This document shows, in pieces, positions 16,952-26,216 of a DNA stretch of 55,688 nucleotides. The position numbers and the translations under genes were made by a program. Origin of the DNA: a bacterium (GTDB taxonomy: Bacteria > Babelota > Babeliae > Babelales > Vermiphilaceae). The stretch lies in contig JAJYDS010000006.1 in the NCBI GenBank assembly GCA_021777215.1, forward strand, positions 1 through 55,688, written 5' to 3'. The notes under the pieces were generated by a model. The model did no database searches. It was given only the letters and a program-made list of their open reading frames with translations, and had not been told where the DNA came from. Within the stretch, counting starts at the first letter, position 1; the number at the start of each line of letters is the position of its first letter.

Positions 16952-18061
16952 TCAACCAATCAATTGTTTTCCTGTAGGCTGCTGTGAAGGCGCTCCCCAA
17001 AACCACGATTGATCAAACGCATATGCAGCTTTAACCATGCCCTCTAAATCAGAATGTTGCTGCTTCCACCCAAGCAACTCTTGAGCTTTTTTAGGTCCAG
17101 CAACAAGCACCGCCGGATCACCTGCACGCCGCTGGCCATAGACCGCATGCACCTTCTTCCCACTAACTTTTTCTACCACTGCTATCATCTCTTTCACTGA
17201 AAAACCATTACCGGTTCCCAAATTAAAGTAATCAGATTTTCCACCAGCACTTAAATAATCAAGCGCACGGACATGTGCATCCGCGATATCAAGCACGTGC
17301 AAATAGTCACGAATACAGGTGCCATCAGGCGTTGGATAATCGGTGCCAAACACATTAAATGGTTTACCACTCTGCGCGGCGCGCAGCAATAATGGAATTA
17401 TATGGGATTCGGGGTTGTGCCGCTCGCCCAAATTATGCTCAGGCAGCGCACCGGCTGCATTAAAGTAACGCAAGGCGACATACTGTAGACCATGGGAACG
17501 GCTCAAATCTTCTAACACCATCTCGACCATGAGCTTTGTTTTACCATAAGGACTAATCGGTTTTTTGCCATGCTCTTCAGTCAGCGGCAAAACCTCTGGT
17601 ACACCATAAACAGCACAACTTGATGAGAAGATAAACTTCTTTACTCCATGCGCACACATTGTCTGTAAAAGCACAACGGGCTTAGTGACATTATTTTCAT
17701 AAAATTTCAGCGGGTTTTTCACCGATTCACCCACTTCAATAAAAGCAGCAAAATGCATTACTGCATCAATAAAATACTGGGTAAATATTTTTTCCAATAA
17801 AAACTTGTCGCCACAATCACCTTTTATATAGATAACACCAGGAACCTTGTTCTTGTCGATATCTAGATCGATCACCACGACAGGGTAACCCAGCTCTATG
17901 AGCGTATAAGCGGTATGGGAACCGATGTAACCGGCGCCGCCGGTGATAAGAATGGCAGGCTTCATGGTACGCTCCAACGCGTTTACGTTACTTGTATTAA
18001 TATTCCCTAAACAAAACACAAAGCAAAGAAAAAAATTAAAAAATAGACGCGGTTTAAACAT
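16952..18061 (-). CDS. galE: UDP-glucose 4-epimerase, with signal peptide and internal cytosolic-type start
   Basis: This enzyme interconverts UDP-glucose and UDP-galactose with bound NAD+. Visible are ILITGGAGYIGSH, MHFAAFIEVGESV, SSSCAVYG, ISPYGKTK (Tyr/Lys of the active site), LRYFNAAGA and FGTDYPTPDGTCIRDYLHV. The 369-residue form starts at 18061 with a leader (FFNFFLCFVFCLG, ending near NVNA) of about 32 residues. Met33, just before the fold, is encoded by an ATG at 17965 preceded by GGAG at a 6-base spacing. Starting there gives 337 residues, the usual length of GalE. Two products, one exported and one cytosolic, are therefore possible. Confidence 0.93.
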   Translation of the reverse strand: MFKPRLFFNFFLCFVFCLGNINTSNVNALERTMKPAILITGGAGYIGSHTAYTLIELGYPVVVIDLDIDKNKVPGVIYIKGDCGDKFLLEKIFTQYFIDAVMHFAAFIEVGESVKNPLKFYENNVTKPVVLLQTMCAHGVKKFIFSSSCAVYGVPEVLPLTEEHGKKPISPYGKTKLMVEMVLEDLSRSHGLQYVALRYFNAAGALPEHNLGERHNPESHIIPLLLRAAQSGKPFNVFGTDYPTPDGTCIRDYLHVLDIADAHVRALDYLSAGGKSDYFNLGTGNGFSVKEMIAVVEKVSGKKVHAVYGQRRAGDPAVLVAGPKKAQELLGWKQQHSDLEGMVKAAYAFDQSWFWGAPSQQPTGKQLIG

Positions 18062-18215
18062 AGAAAAGCTACCTTTTTTCACTTAACGTATTTTTCCATA
18101 ATTTTTCGCAACCATTCTACGTCAAAAAATTTTTAAAAACAAAAAACTTGTTTTTATACCTACTATAAAATTATTCTTGCATATATGAATAACAACAAAA
18201 AATAAAGGAAACTCC

Positions 18216-19115
18216 ATGAAATATATAAAAAACATAATAAAATGTCTTATTTTATCTGCAGCGACATTTAGTCTTTCGGCATATGATAAACATGCAAAAA
18301 ACACTTCAAATTTAGACTTCGTTGAAGAAGGATTCGTAACGTTTGCCACAAAAAATTATTTTCCACTTTTGCAAGTTTTACTTGACAGCGTTCATTATTT
18401 TTCAACACGACCAATTATCGTATACGGCATTAATGACGACATCCCCTTTACATCACAACAATATCCTCACATGATTAAAAGACGCATGGATCTAAATTTA
18501 AAAAAAGAATCCATCTATTACGCAAAACCCCAAATTATACTTGACTCTGATATAAAATACGGCGTTTATGTGGAAGCTGATGACATTCTCAATGAAGGAG
18601 TTGATTCACTTTTTACTACATGCCGGACCATAGAACAATTTCCCATTTGCCCAATACATCCACAAGATCCTAATAATCAACTCCCAATAATGCAAGCGCT
18701 GAGGGTAAATAAAAAAACTATGCCCTATGTTCATGCACACTTTCTTTTTTCAGAATCCTGTAAGCCATTTATTAAAGAATGGTATGATACGTGCTTGACA
18801 TGTCATCCTTTAAAACCAGCCAATTGGGATGAAACCATACTAAATGTGTTGCTGTGGAAACATGAAAACACCAAATCTATTGAAATATACGATCCTTCTT
18901 ATCCTATCTTGGACTATTTACTAGTCGGCAAACCCTACCCATCCTATCAAAAATTTTATCCTGATCATTTGCACTACTATATGCTTCATGGCTGCAAAGA
19001 CCCAGGTCTTGCAAAAAAAATTCTAAATAAATTAATTGTTTTACATGAAAATAAAAATGGAATATCCATTTTTTCAAAAAGCACCATTGGCCAGTTAAAT
19101 CTTTATACAAACTAA
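18216..19115 (+). CDS. Putative GT-A glycosyltransferase, exported
   Basis: This 299-residue protein has a signal peptide ending at FSLSA-YD. The core shows FVTFATKNYFPLLQVLLDSV, IIVYGINDD, KYGVYVEADDILNEGVDSLF (a putative metal site in the DxD position), a segment around HAHFLFSES, NWDETILNVLLWKH and YYMLHGCKD. The order fits nucleotide-diphospho-sugar transferases of the GT-A fold, but I cannot name a family. AAAGGAAA precedes the ATG. The gene is more AT-rich than ugd and galE beside it. Confidence 0.5.
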   Translation: MKYIKNIIKCLILSAATFSLSAYDKHAKNTSNLDFVEEGFVTFATKNYFPLLQVLLDSVHYFSTRPIIVYGINDDIPFTSQQYPHMIKRRMDLNLKKESIYYAKPQIILDSDIKYGVYVEADDILNEGVDSLFTTCRTIEQFPICPIHPQDPNNQLPIMQALRVNKKTMPYVHAHFLFSESCKPFIKEWYDTCLTCHPLKPANWDETILNVLLWKHENTKSIEIYDPSYPILDYLLVGKPYPSYQKFYPDHLHYYMLHGCKDPGLAKKILNKLIVLHENKNGISIFSKSTIGQLNLYTN

Positions 19116-19225
19116 ATCCAAAAAACAGCAAAGTTCAGCTTTTGTGTTCAAAGCGAACCCTAAATAAGAAAGGTTTAAAAATTTATAAAGCTCCATAAGA
19201 CAATAAACATTTAAAAGGAAATTCT

Positions 19226-19903
19226 ATGCAAAACAAAATATTACCATCTCTTTTAATGCTTACAACTATCACAACAGCATTAAAGCCTACTGAAATTACA
19301 CTCCAACCACATGAACAATGGTGGACAGAAAATGTAGAAACAAAAATGTCTTTATTCCATGGTTGGCTTGGCGCGGAAAACGCTCTCTCGAGGGTAGCCG
19401 TCAGAAAATATATTTTTGAAAAAAAATACACAAGCCTATTGGATATTCCCTGCGGACTTTGTGACGATTTTTTTGGTTATAAAAAAGACGGAATAACTAT
19501 CGAATATTACGGCGTTGACATAACACCGTTTCTTGTTGAAAAGGCAAAAAAATTGGGCATCAATGCGATCCAAGGAAGCATTGAGAAAATACCTTACCCA
19601 GACTCATTTGTAAACGTTTGTTATTCCAGACACATTCTAGAACATCTTGAGTATTACGAAAAAGCCATCAATGAACTTATCAGGATAGCAGAAAAAGAAG
19701 TTATTGTTGTTTTCTTTTTGCCTTTTGCCGAGCACGGAGACCAAATTAAAATAAAAACCGTGGATTCAAAACCTATTTATCATAACAGTTACGACAAGGA
19801 AAAATTAACCCAATACATTTTGGCTAACAAAAAAGTAGCTAATATTGTTTGGCAAAATTTAAAAACAGAATGGATTTTGCACATAAATCTCATAACACAT
19901 TAG
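19226..19903 (+). CDS. Class I SAM-dependent methyltransferase, exported
   Basis: This 225-residue protein has a signal peptide (LLMLTTITTA) and a Methyltransf_11-like core: YTSLLDIPCGLCDDFFGY (SAM loop), YYGVDITPFLVEKAKKLG (acidic residue for the ribose), IQGSIEKIPYPDSFVNVCYS, RHILEHLEYYEKAINELIRI. Pattern and length are ordinary for the superfamily; the leader is not. It lies 110 bases after the preceding GT gene and before a strong terminator. Substrate unknown, presumably sugar or glycan. Confidence 0.7.
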   Translation: MQNKILPSLLMLTTITTALKPTEITLQPHEQWWTENVETKMSLFHGWLGAENALSRVAVRKYIFEKKYTSLLDIPCGLCDDFFGYKKDGITIEYYGVDITPFLVEKAKKLGINAIQGSIEKIPYPDSFVNVCYSRHILEHLEYYEKAINELIRIAEKEVIVVFFLPFAEHGDQIKIKTVDSKPIYHNSYDKEKLTQYILANKKVANIVWQNLKTEWILHINLITH

Positions 19904-20199
19904 ACATATTCAGTTAGCATTGCTGTGCCCATATTTATTTTTCAAAAACATTAAACATTTGAGCGTGATATACTTTTGTAGTATGTCACGCTCAAATTTG
20001 TTATAAAAACCAAATATTTCTAAACAGCCCATCACTTCATATGGTTATGTATACCTCAAACAAATTCAAGTTGCGACAGAGGGTTGTGACACAGAACTAG
20101 CTCCCTCTTTATTTTTCCTCGCCTACTCCAAAAAAACCATATATTCAGCGCTCAAAAAATTTTTCCATCAATAAAAATTGATAAATTTTTCACCGACCT
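19904..20199. other. Gene-free stretch between convergent genes
   Basis: It holds the terminator at 19958-19996. A second weak stem-loop (AGAGGG with CCCTCT, 20079-20110) encloses GTTGTG/CAGAAC, which pair imperfectly; its role is unclear. I see no gene here. Confidence 0.45.
19958..19996. terminator. Terminator after the 19226 methyltransferase gene
   Basis: A 16-base-pair stem (19958-19973 with 19981-19996) containing one T-G pair and a 7-base loop, with T-rich sequence after it on the plus strand and before it on the other. Its position between convergent genes suits a bidirectional terminator. Confidence 0.7.
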
Positions 20200-20707
20200 T
20201 TAACTCTTTTTTAATAACGCGACAAATTCAAATCCACATTTTCCGTAGAGTTTTTTCGCAGTCTCATTTTCAGTCTTCCCTATTAAATCCACTTTTACAA
20301 TAGCGGGCTTTTTTTCAACCTCTGCATAAATAGCCTGTATTAAATTTTTTGCAACACCATTGCCTCGCGCCTCTGGTGCAATATACACAGAAAAAAATAG
20401 TGGCCACATGTGCTGTTTTTGATGATTTTCCCGGTCGCGCCCCGGCCATACCGGCAATGGCACTATCTCCTTCTTTTTGCGCAAACAAAAAAATGGTACT
20501 ATTTTCAGCTTGCGCATCTTTTAGCCAGGCTTGCCACTGACTATCTGAATAAGCAGCCTCTTCTTCGTAGGTAGCCCGAAAATTTTCTGGAAACTCTTGC
20601 AATGCTTGTAGGCGCAAATTTTTATATTCTTCCCCAACGCGCTTTATCCAGACGCACAATTGCAAATCCGGATGCAGAACAGAAAAAAATTCCACCACAT
20701 AAAACAA
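20200..20707 (-). pseudogene. GNAT acetyltransferase, frameshifted in a T7 run
   Basis: The first part (from 20707) reads IKRVGEEYKNLRLQALQEFP and ends in AGMAGARPGKSSKTAHVAT, the first half of a GNAT fold. The rest of the fold, SVYIAPEARGNGVAKNLIQA (acetyl-CoA loop R/Q-x-x-G-x-G/A) and ENETAKKLYGKCGFEFVALL, is in the next frame to a stop at 20200. Removing one base from the seven-T run at 20397-20391 joins the halves as VATIFSVYIAPEARG. The gene is about 168 codons, normal for GNAT. The start codon is uncertain (TTG at 20707). No signal peptide is evident. A homopolymer slip, either in nature or in sequencing, explains it. Confidence 0.75.
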
Positions 20708-20767
20708 TTGCGCAACAAAAACTGACTTAAAATAATTCTTAAAAAATATCCTATTGTTTCCTTGCCC

Positions 20768-21526
20768 TCATTTTTTTTGCAAGGCCCTCACATATTCAAG
20801 TTGCGCCAGTTTGTTATCCAAACCAACAGTCCAGTTTGCATGGTGCATAAAAATTCCAGCAGGAATAGGCAAACTATCTCCAGGGTTCCAACGCTTTCCC
20901 GTGCGTGTTCCTCCACCGAAAAATTCGTCCGATAAAACCTTCCATCTCACATCAAAAATATTGTTTTTAATAAGAAGATAATTCAATTCCTCTTGATCAT
21001 TGGTTATTGGATTGTCGTGAATATATTTTTTATCAGACAATCTACGTCTAATCTCTGACCAAAGTTTTAATGTTTTTTCATTGCCACGGCAGGCAAAAAA
21101 ACCAGCACATAAAGCTTTCCAATTTTTCCCCTCAGACGGCCTATCCCGCTGCACAACCATATCTTGATCTTGCATGAAATCCAAAATCACTTTCTGGGTT
21201 GGCCTGAAAAATTGAATATCAATATCAGAATGTATAAAAACTTTGCCCCAATTCTCTTTTATTCCCCGCAAAACAAGATCAACCTTATGCAGCATCGTTT
21301 CTATCCAACCACCCTTCATAAAGTCCCCTGATTCGCAAGACTGGTCGTAACACTCCAGGATTATTTCATAATCATCTTGCAACGAAGCTAAAAACCATTT
21401 ATCAAGAAAAACCTTATGAGATGGAGTATAAAAGGCATACAATTTTATTCGCTCGCTTCCATCCACATGAACAGCAAAACCTAAAAAAAAACATACCAAA
21501 CCAAAAAGCAAATACCTGCGAGTCAT
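20768..21526 (-). CDS. GT77-like nucleotide-diphospho-sugar transferase, exported
   Basis: This 252-residue protein has a signal peptide (LLFGLVCFFLGFAVHVDG), then KVDLVLRGIKENWGKVFIHS followed by the DxD site SDIDIQFFRP, GFFACRGNEKTLKLW, TNDQEELNYLL and a final MHHANWTVGLDNKLAQLEYV. This order fits nucleotide-diphospho-sugar transferases related to GT77. It is the last gene of the tight minus-strand run that begins at 25820, 21 bases after the exostosin gene. Donor unknown. Confidence 0.68.
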   Translation of the reverse strand: MTRRYLLFGLVCFFLGFAVHVDGSERIKLYAFYTPSHKVFLDKWFLASLQDDYEIILECYDQSCESGDFMKGGWIETMLHKVDLVLRGIKENWGKVFIHSDIDIQFFRPTQKVILDFMQDQDMVVQRDRPSEGKNWKALCAGFFACRGNEKTLKLWSEIRRRLSDKKYIHDNPITNDQEELNYLLIKNNIFDVRWKVLSDEFFGGGTRTGKRWNPGDSLPIPAGIFMHHANWTVGLDNKLAQLEYVRALQKK

Positions 21527-21547
21527 AAGCTCTCCCGTTTGTAAAAA

Positions 21548-22513
21548 TTATAAAGTTATTCCATCGTTATAGTGTAATCGAATACAACGAACAAGATTCT
21601 CTTCTGAGAATAAAGCATACGCCTTAAGACAATTTTCTCTCAAAGCATTCTCTAGATGCAAGGAAATTCCCCTAATAATCTCCGCTGTTTTTTTAACATC
21701 TTTTTCATCTATATTCACAATACAACTGTCCCAATCGAATCCTTCCGGAAGCGTCATTTCATCAGCCAAAAGAACCGGAATAGCCCCCGCTTGTAAAGAT
21801 TCCCAAAAACGTATAGTACTCGCGCCAGTTCCTCTAGGACACAATGAAAAACGTGATCGCGAAAGAACATCCTGATATTCAATCATTTCATTTTGCTGCT
21901 GATCTTTCGAAATGCAGTCTGGCTTAAAACTATCTCGCGCCCAATGCCAATACGTACGTTCCTTTATAATGCATCCTTCGGGATGCTTGCTTTGAAATAA
22001 TACTCTTCGTACTGGATGAGAATCATATCCTATAAATGAATAGAGAACGTCTCGATCCGAAACACCCAGAACACCATTTTTTGCAACATGAGGAAAAGCA
22101 AAAACCTCTACTCCATCATACACCTTCCCCTTTATCGCATGAGGAGTAAACAATGTTTTTATTCCAAGTTTTTTTAAAACTGGAATAAGCTTCTCATAAA
22201 AAATATGTTGGCAAATAGTAAATCCACCCTCACAAGAAAAAGAAATTTTCTCTAATTCACTCAAGCGATTCTGGTTAATTAACACAGCCCAAGGTGCAGC
22301 CACATAAACAACCGAGTTGTTTAATGGTTTTTTCGTAAGCAACTGGTAGGCCGAATATTCTGTACTTACCTTATCTTGCCCAAACAATTCCACATGCAAT
22401 TCAATAATGCGCATTCGCCCTACCGTAAAATCCTTAACCCACTCTGGTTGTGCGAAAAAAAAAGAATGAGTCAAAAAAAATCCCACACTAATAAAAAATA
22501 ATATTTTTTTCAT
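21548..22513 (-). CDS. Exostosin-like (GT47) glycosyltransferase, exported
   Basis: This 321-residue protein carries the C-terminal exostosin pattern: IEYQDVLSRSRFSLCPRG, TGASTIRFWESLQAGAIPVL, LADEMTLPEGFDW, followed by helices. GT47 enzymes include eukaryotic heparan sulfate polymerases and plant xyloglucan or pectin transferases. The N-terminus is a signal peptide (MKKILFFISVGFFLTHSFFF, cleaved near FFA-QP). The ATG at 22513 follows GGGGA; a longer in-frame extension would run into the FkbM gene. GT47 is scattered in bacteria, so transfer is possible but not shown. Confidence 0.75.
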   Translation of the reverse strand: MKKILFFISVGFFLTHSFFFAQPEWVKDFTVGRMRIIELHVELFGQDKVSTEYSAYQLLTKKPLNNSVVYVAAPWAVLINQNRLSELEKISFSCEGGFTICQHIFYEKLIPVLKKLGIKTLFTPHAIKGKVYDGVEVFAFPHVAKNGVLGVSDRDVLYSFIGYDSHPVRRVLFQSKHPEGCIIKERTYWHWARDSFKPDCISKDQQQNEMIEYQDVLSRSRFSLCPRGTGASTIRFWESLQAGAIPVLLADEMTLPEGFDWDSCIVNIDEKDVKKTAEIIRGISLHLENALRENCLKAYALFSEENLVRCIRLHYNDGITL

Positions 22514-22560
22514 AAACGATTCCCCGCTAACTTTCAATAGCGTTGCCCTCACTAGGCATA

Positions 22561-23337
22561 CTAGGGACGTACCATTAAAATATTTCCATACCATCTCTTT
22601 TTATCACCATCATTAAAGTCTTTAGCAAGCAAAATAAATCCCTGATCTTCCAACCATTTTCTCACCTCAGGGTACAAAGCCTGTCCAGCATATGCTTCCA
22701 CAAATTCAACCTCGGTAAAAATTACTTTCACCTGTTTTAAAAAATTGGGAGCAGCCTTAAGGGCAGTCAACTCAAACCCCTGCATGTCAAGCCATAAAAA
22801 ATCCACACCAGAAACACTGTAAAGCTTCGCCCAGCTATCTAGCGTTAACGTAGCAACCTCAACTTTTTCTGCAAAAACAACACCTGAATAAGTCAGGTGC
22901 TCTTTTGGAGCCAATAAAGAACCAGACTGACGATTATCGGGGCGTGCTGGATCATCAGAACGATTAAAAAATGCCTTTCCATCAACATTACTCAATGCCA
23001 TTTCATAACAATAAATACCCTCAATTCCGGCTGTATTTTTTTTCAATTTCAAAAAATTTTCCGGATCAGGTTCAAAAGTATGTATAATAGATTTTGGCCA
23101 AAAATTTTTCATCCTTACTGTATCAACACCATCAAAAGCTCCGGCTTCAAGGATAACCGGACGCTCTGGAATATATTTATTTACTAAAGCAAGCACCTGT
23201 AAAAAAGTACCGCTTTTGCCCCAGGGCAAAATAACAGCCTCACTAGACGATAACGACGAAATAACAAAACTTTGTACAAGCAACACAGCGCCCAATGTTT
23301 TAAAACCACCTTGACAACAAAAAAAACTTCTAATCAT
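22561..23337 (-). CDS. FkbM family methyltransferase, exported
   Basis: This 258-residue protein fits the FkbM methyltransferase family: VILEAGAFDGVDTVRMKNFW (SAM loop), IIHTFEPDPENFLKLKKN, EMALSNVDGKAFF, GVDFLWLDMQGFELTALKAA and KVIFTEVEF. The leader MIRSFFCCQGGFKTLGAVLL continues to SSLSSSEA, where cleavage is likely. AAGGAG lies 6 bases before the ATG at 23337. It follows the preceding paralogous GT gene by 11 bases. FkbM proteins usually O-methylate sugars or polyketides. Confidence 0.78.
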   Translation of the reverse strand: MIRSFFCCQGGFKTLGAVLLVQSFVISSLSSSEAVILPWGKSGTFLQVLALVNKYIPERPVILEAGAFDGVDTVRMKNFWPKSIIHTFEPDPENFLKLKKNTAGIEGIYCYEMALSNVDGKAFFNRSDDPARPDNRQSGSLLAPKEHLTYSGVVFAEKVEVATLTLDSWAKLYSVSGVDFLWLDMQGFELTALKAAPNFLKQVKVIFTEVEFVEAYAGQALYPEVRKWLEDQGFILLAKDFNDGDKKRWYGNILMVRP

Positions 23338-23348
23338 GTGACTCCTTT

Positions 23349-24128
23349 TTAATACACACAATAAGGCAACGATACCCACGGAATATTCAAAATCGGGCTA
23401 ATTTTATAAGCCGTATTTCGGATATAATTTCTAATGCCAGATAAATGAAAATGACAGCACTGAATAGTCAGACAGGGATTCAAAACTATAAATCCCGCAT
23501 CTATTACATTAGCAATCATAGCAATCTCGCATCCCATAGTTCCCAACATAATATTTTCCACATTTTTAAATTTGGGTAATGGCACCTGAAATATCCAAGT
23601 ATCATGAGATCGAGCAGATGTTTTTTCACGAAACTCCCCATTTTCATCATACTGCTTAAAAATCTCTAGCGAGCCATCTTCCAAAATATTCCATCGAGTT
23701 AGCGCTAAAAATTTATTTTCAAAATCATATCGGTCCAAGTGCGCTAACGTTTCATTAAAATAAATATCTGCATTGCTTACTATCACCCTAGTTCCCGATG
23801 GCAAGCCGTTTGCGATATCAAAACAATCTTGATAACTAGGCCGGTGGTCTATATACCGTATTTTAACAGGCTTGGTTTTCAAATAATGCAATATTTTTAC
23901 TTCTTTATCGTCCTTAGATGTATCATAGAGAACATATATAGCATTGATAGAGCCATACGCTATGTTTTTTTCTAGGCAAAAAACATACTCCTGAACACGT
24001 TCTGAATCTTTTTCGTTGTATAACGTTGTAATAAGCGTAAAAACACCTCCCTTTTTATCTTCACAGATAATCCCTTGCGCTGCACAGATAAAAATAAAAA
24101 ATAAAGTTGAAAAAAAAAGACAACGCAT
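23349..24128 (-). CDS. GT-A-like protein, NADIYF family, exported (copy 1)
   Basis: This is one of three paralogues here (others at 25071 and 26217). This 259-residue copy has a signal peptide (MRCLFFSTLFFIFICAAQG), then FTLITTLYNEKDSERVQEYV, AIYVLYDTSKDD, the donor-site-like VIVSNADIYFNETLAHLDRY, FLALTRWNILEDGSLEIFKQ, HDTWIFQVPLP, GTMGCEIAMI, and NPCLTIQCCHFHLSGIRNY. The NAD tripeptide sits where GT-A enzymes have DxD. I do not know a named family. The conserved Cys and His near the end may bind metal or form a disulfide. Confidence 0.55.
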   Translation of the reverse strand: MRCLFFSTLFFIFICAAQGIICEDKKGGVFTLITTLYNEKDSERVQEYVFCLEKNIAYGSINAIYVLYDTSKDDKEVKILHYLKTKPVKIRYIDHRPSYQDCFDIANGLPSGTRVIVSNADIYFNETLAHLDRYDFENKFLALTRWNILEDGSLEIFKQYDENGEFREKTSARSHDTWIFQVPLPKFKNVENIMLGTMGCEIAMIANVIDAGFIVLNPCLTIQCCHFHLSGIRNYIRNTAYKISPILNIPWVSLPYCVY

Positions 24129-24145
24129 GATTTTATCTCCCAGCT

Positions 24146-25051
24146 CTATACATCTTTTGATTTCCTGAAATTTTTCATTAAATCTTTACTTCCACCCTGA
24201 AAGTGGAGCGTTTTAAATCGTATTAATTGTTTAAGCGAAAAATTATAACCGTATGGAAAACAACCATCCCATTTTATTTCTTTTATCTTTCTTTTTCCGC
24301 TCACCTCTACCATTTTATATATGCCGCCCTCATCTGTGTTAATATGATGGTCAAAAGTAGCGCCTTCAACAACTTCCCTTATATTTGGAATAACCAAATT
24401 CTTTCGTGCTCTCGCATACTCCGTAAAAATGGTCATATCACAAACACCTGTACCCTTGACTCTCGGGCCATTAAACCACTTAATCCATTTTGTTAGATTC
24501 TCTTTATTTTCATAATAACTTATCAAAAAAAAACAAAAATCTTCCAATACGCTCAATGACCAAAAAGAAATTCCCCCACTATAAACCCCTGCCGATGAAA
24601 TAAGAAGAACAACGTCATGCTGAAAAAAATGTTTTTCTTCTTGCGTAACATTACAATACAACATCACATCAGAATCAGCGTAAAAACACCTCGATATATT
24701 ATGTACTCGCATAAATTCTTTTAATACAAACCATCGTTGAAAACAGAAAAGCTCATAATTATAGTTATTTTCTGCTATATGCTGATAAATTATTTTGAAA
24801 TAACTAGCTTCTTTAAGATATGGCGACATATCGTGATATTCGATTCCCTCGTATTTTTTATCCACATCCCCTATTAAAATAACTCGAGAATTATGCTGTT
24901 TCGCTTGCCAAAGACTATCACGAAGATAATAAGAGTCGCCTTTGTGTATAAAAATAACAGGAACAATGGGTTGATCCGAAAAAGCTGTAAATACAATAGA
25001 AAAACTAAAGTAAATAACCATTGAGGTAAAAAAAACATACTTTTTAATCAC
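24146..25051 (-). CDS. Putative GT-A glycosyltransferase, exported
   Basis: This 301-residue protein has a signal peptide (YFSFSIVFTAFS-DQ), then VIFIHKGDSYYLRDSLWQAK, RVILIGDVDK, CFYADSDVMLYC (a DSD metal motif), SSAGVYSGGISFWS, KGTGVCDMTIFTEYA and a terminal HFQGGSKDLM. The order of DxD followed by a GG segment and a late His resembles GT-A transferases such as GT77-like proteins. It lies between two copies of the NADIYF family, with gaps of 17 and 19 bases, clearly in one operon. Donor unknown. Confidence 0.58.
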   Translation of the reverse strand: MIKKYVFFTSMVIYFSFSIVFTAFSDQPIVPVIFIHKGDSYYLRDSLWQAKQHNSRVILIGDVDKKYEGIEYHDMSPYLKEASYFKIIYQHIAENNYNYELFCFQRWFVLKEFMRVHNISRCFYADSDVMLYCNVTQEEKHFFQHDVVLLISSAGVYSGGISFWSLSVLEDFCFFLISYYENKENLTKWIKWFNGPRVKGTGVCDMTIFTEYARARKNLVIPNIREVVEGATFDHHINTDEGGIYKMVEVSGKRKIKEIKWDGCFPYGYNFSLKQLIRFKTLHFQGGSKDLMKNFRKSKDV

Positions 25052-25070
25052 ACCTCAACTCCTTCTTTAA

Positions 25071-25820
25071 TCACTTTAAAAAATTCCAAGGAACAGGCAT
25101 CAATTCACTCATCAAATAACAACCTTTTTCGTAATGTCTAATAGCGGATAAATGAAAATGACAACACTGTATACTCAGGCAGGGATTTAACACCTTTAAT
25201 CCAGACAGAAAAACCTGCTTCGCTATTTTACCATCGCACCCAGGCTCCCCCAAAAAGATCCCGCCATTTTCGATTTTTCTTAACGGCGTCTTAAATATCC
25301 AAGCATCCTGAGAATACTCTGCTTTTTTTCCGCCGGGCCATGTGTAAATCGCAATAGTATTGTCAGATAACACGTTCCACCGAGTAAGCGCCAGAAATTT
25401 ATTTGAAAAATCGTATAATTCGAATAAATTTAACGAATCATTAAAATAGATATCCGCATTACTCAGTATCACTAAACTATTCGGATATAGACAGTTGGCC
25501 ACCTTGAAACAATACTCATACGTTGGCCTCCCATTAATATATTCAATATCTATATCCTGAGAGCGCATATACGTCAGTATCCTATTTTCACCATCATCCT
25601 TAGATGTGTCATAAATAACATGTATTTTATCAATCAGTGCATGCTGCAAATTCTTCTTGAGACAGGTTATATATTCAGCAATTCGATCTTCATCAGTTTC
25701 ATTATATAAAAAAGTTATAAGATTAAATCTATTGGCACTATTTGCTGTTTTTTTTGCCGCAATGCTTGCTTGGAAAATCACCAACAAACAAAACACCTCC
25801 CAAAAAAAATTATATTTCAT
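25071..25820 (-). CDS. GT-A-like protein, NADIYF family, exported (copy 2)
   Basis: This 249-residue paralogue of the proteins at 23349 and 26217 has a signal peptide (FCLLVIFQASIAA), FNLITFLYNETDEDRIAEYI, IHVIYDTSKDDGENRIL, LVILSNADIYFNDSLNLFEL, FLALTRWNVLSDNTIAIY, DAWIFKTPLRKIENGGIFLG, EPGCDGKIAKQ and NPCLSIQCCHFHLSAIRHY. It is the first gene of the minus-strand run and is followed by the 396-base gap that separates it from copy 3 on the other strand. The inverted arrangement suggests local duplication and inversion. Confidence 0.55.
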   Translation of the reverse strand: MKYNFFWEVFCLLVIFQASIAAKKTANSANRFNLITFLYNETDEDRIAEYITCLKKNLQHALIDKIHVIYDTSKDDGENRILTYMRSQDIDIEYINGRPTYEYCFKVANCLYPNSLVILSNADIYFNDSLNLFELYDFSNKFLALTRWNVLSDNTIAIYTWPGGKKAEYSQDAWIFKTPLRKIENGGIFLGEPGCDGKIAKQVFLSGLKVLNPCLSIQCCHFHLSAIRHYEKGCYLMSELMPVPWNFLK

Positions 25821-26216
25821 CGCCCCCCTCCCGATCCAACTACGCCTTTTGATACTAATTTACTCAAGTGTGACCGCTAAACACAATAAATAATTTAGCT
25901 TAATATCATCATTTAAGCAGAAATGACTATCGCTAAAATTTTTTACTCTCCAACGGCAGTCTTCATTTTGAAACCTACAAAAAAAATACAACGTCAAAAA
26001 AGTAAAACATGCCACTGCGGGCGCATATCCTACCAAAATTTTGTACGTCCAATTTTTCAGACGGGTATAAAACCACTATCGAAAAAATATGTAAAAAATA
26101 CCATCTTGACTCTGCGGCTGCCAATACCTTTCTTTTCATCTAGTGGCTATATTAATATAGTTACCTAGCTAGAAAAGCGGTCTTTCCCTAAACCCTCAGT
26201 AATAAGAAAGAAAAAA
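25821..26216. other. Gene-free divergent gap between paralogues
   Basis: Two genes of the same family point away from each other across this gap. It must carry both promoters, but I see no -35/-10 pair good enough to name. An 81-codon open frame at 25923 has no ribosome-binding site, family signature or signal peptide and is probably chance. Confidence 0.45.

Noticed and set aside
20079-20110. A tRNA-like or regulatory stem-loop
   Set aside because: The outer stem is only 6 pairs and the inner one is imperfect; there is no tRNA T-loop or CCA-end pattern.
25923-26168. An 81-codon open frame in the divergent gap
   Set aside because: It has no SD, no leader in a region where nearly all proteins have one, and chance-like composition.
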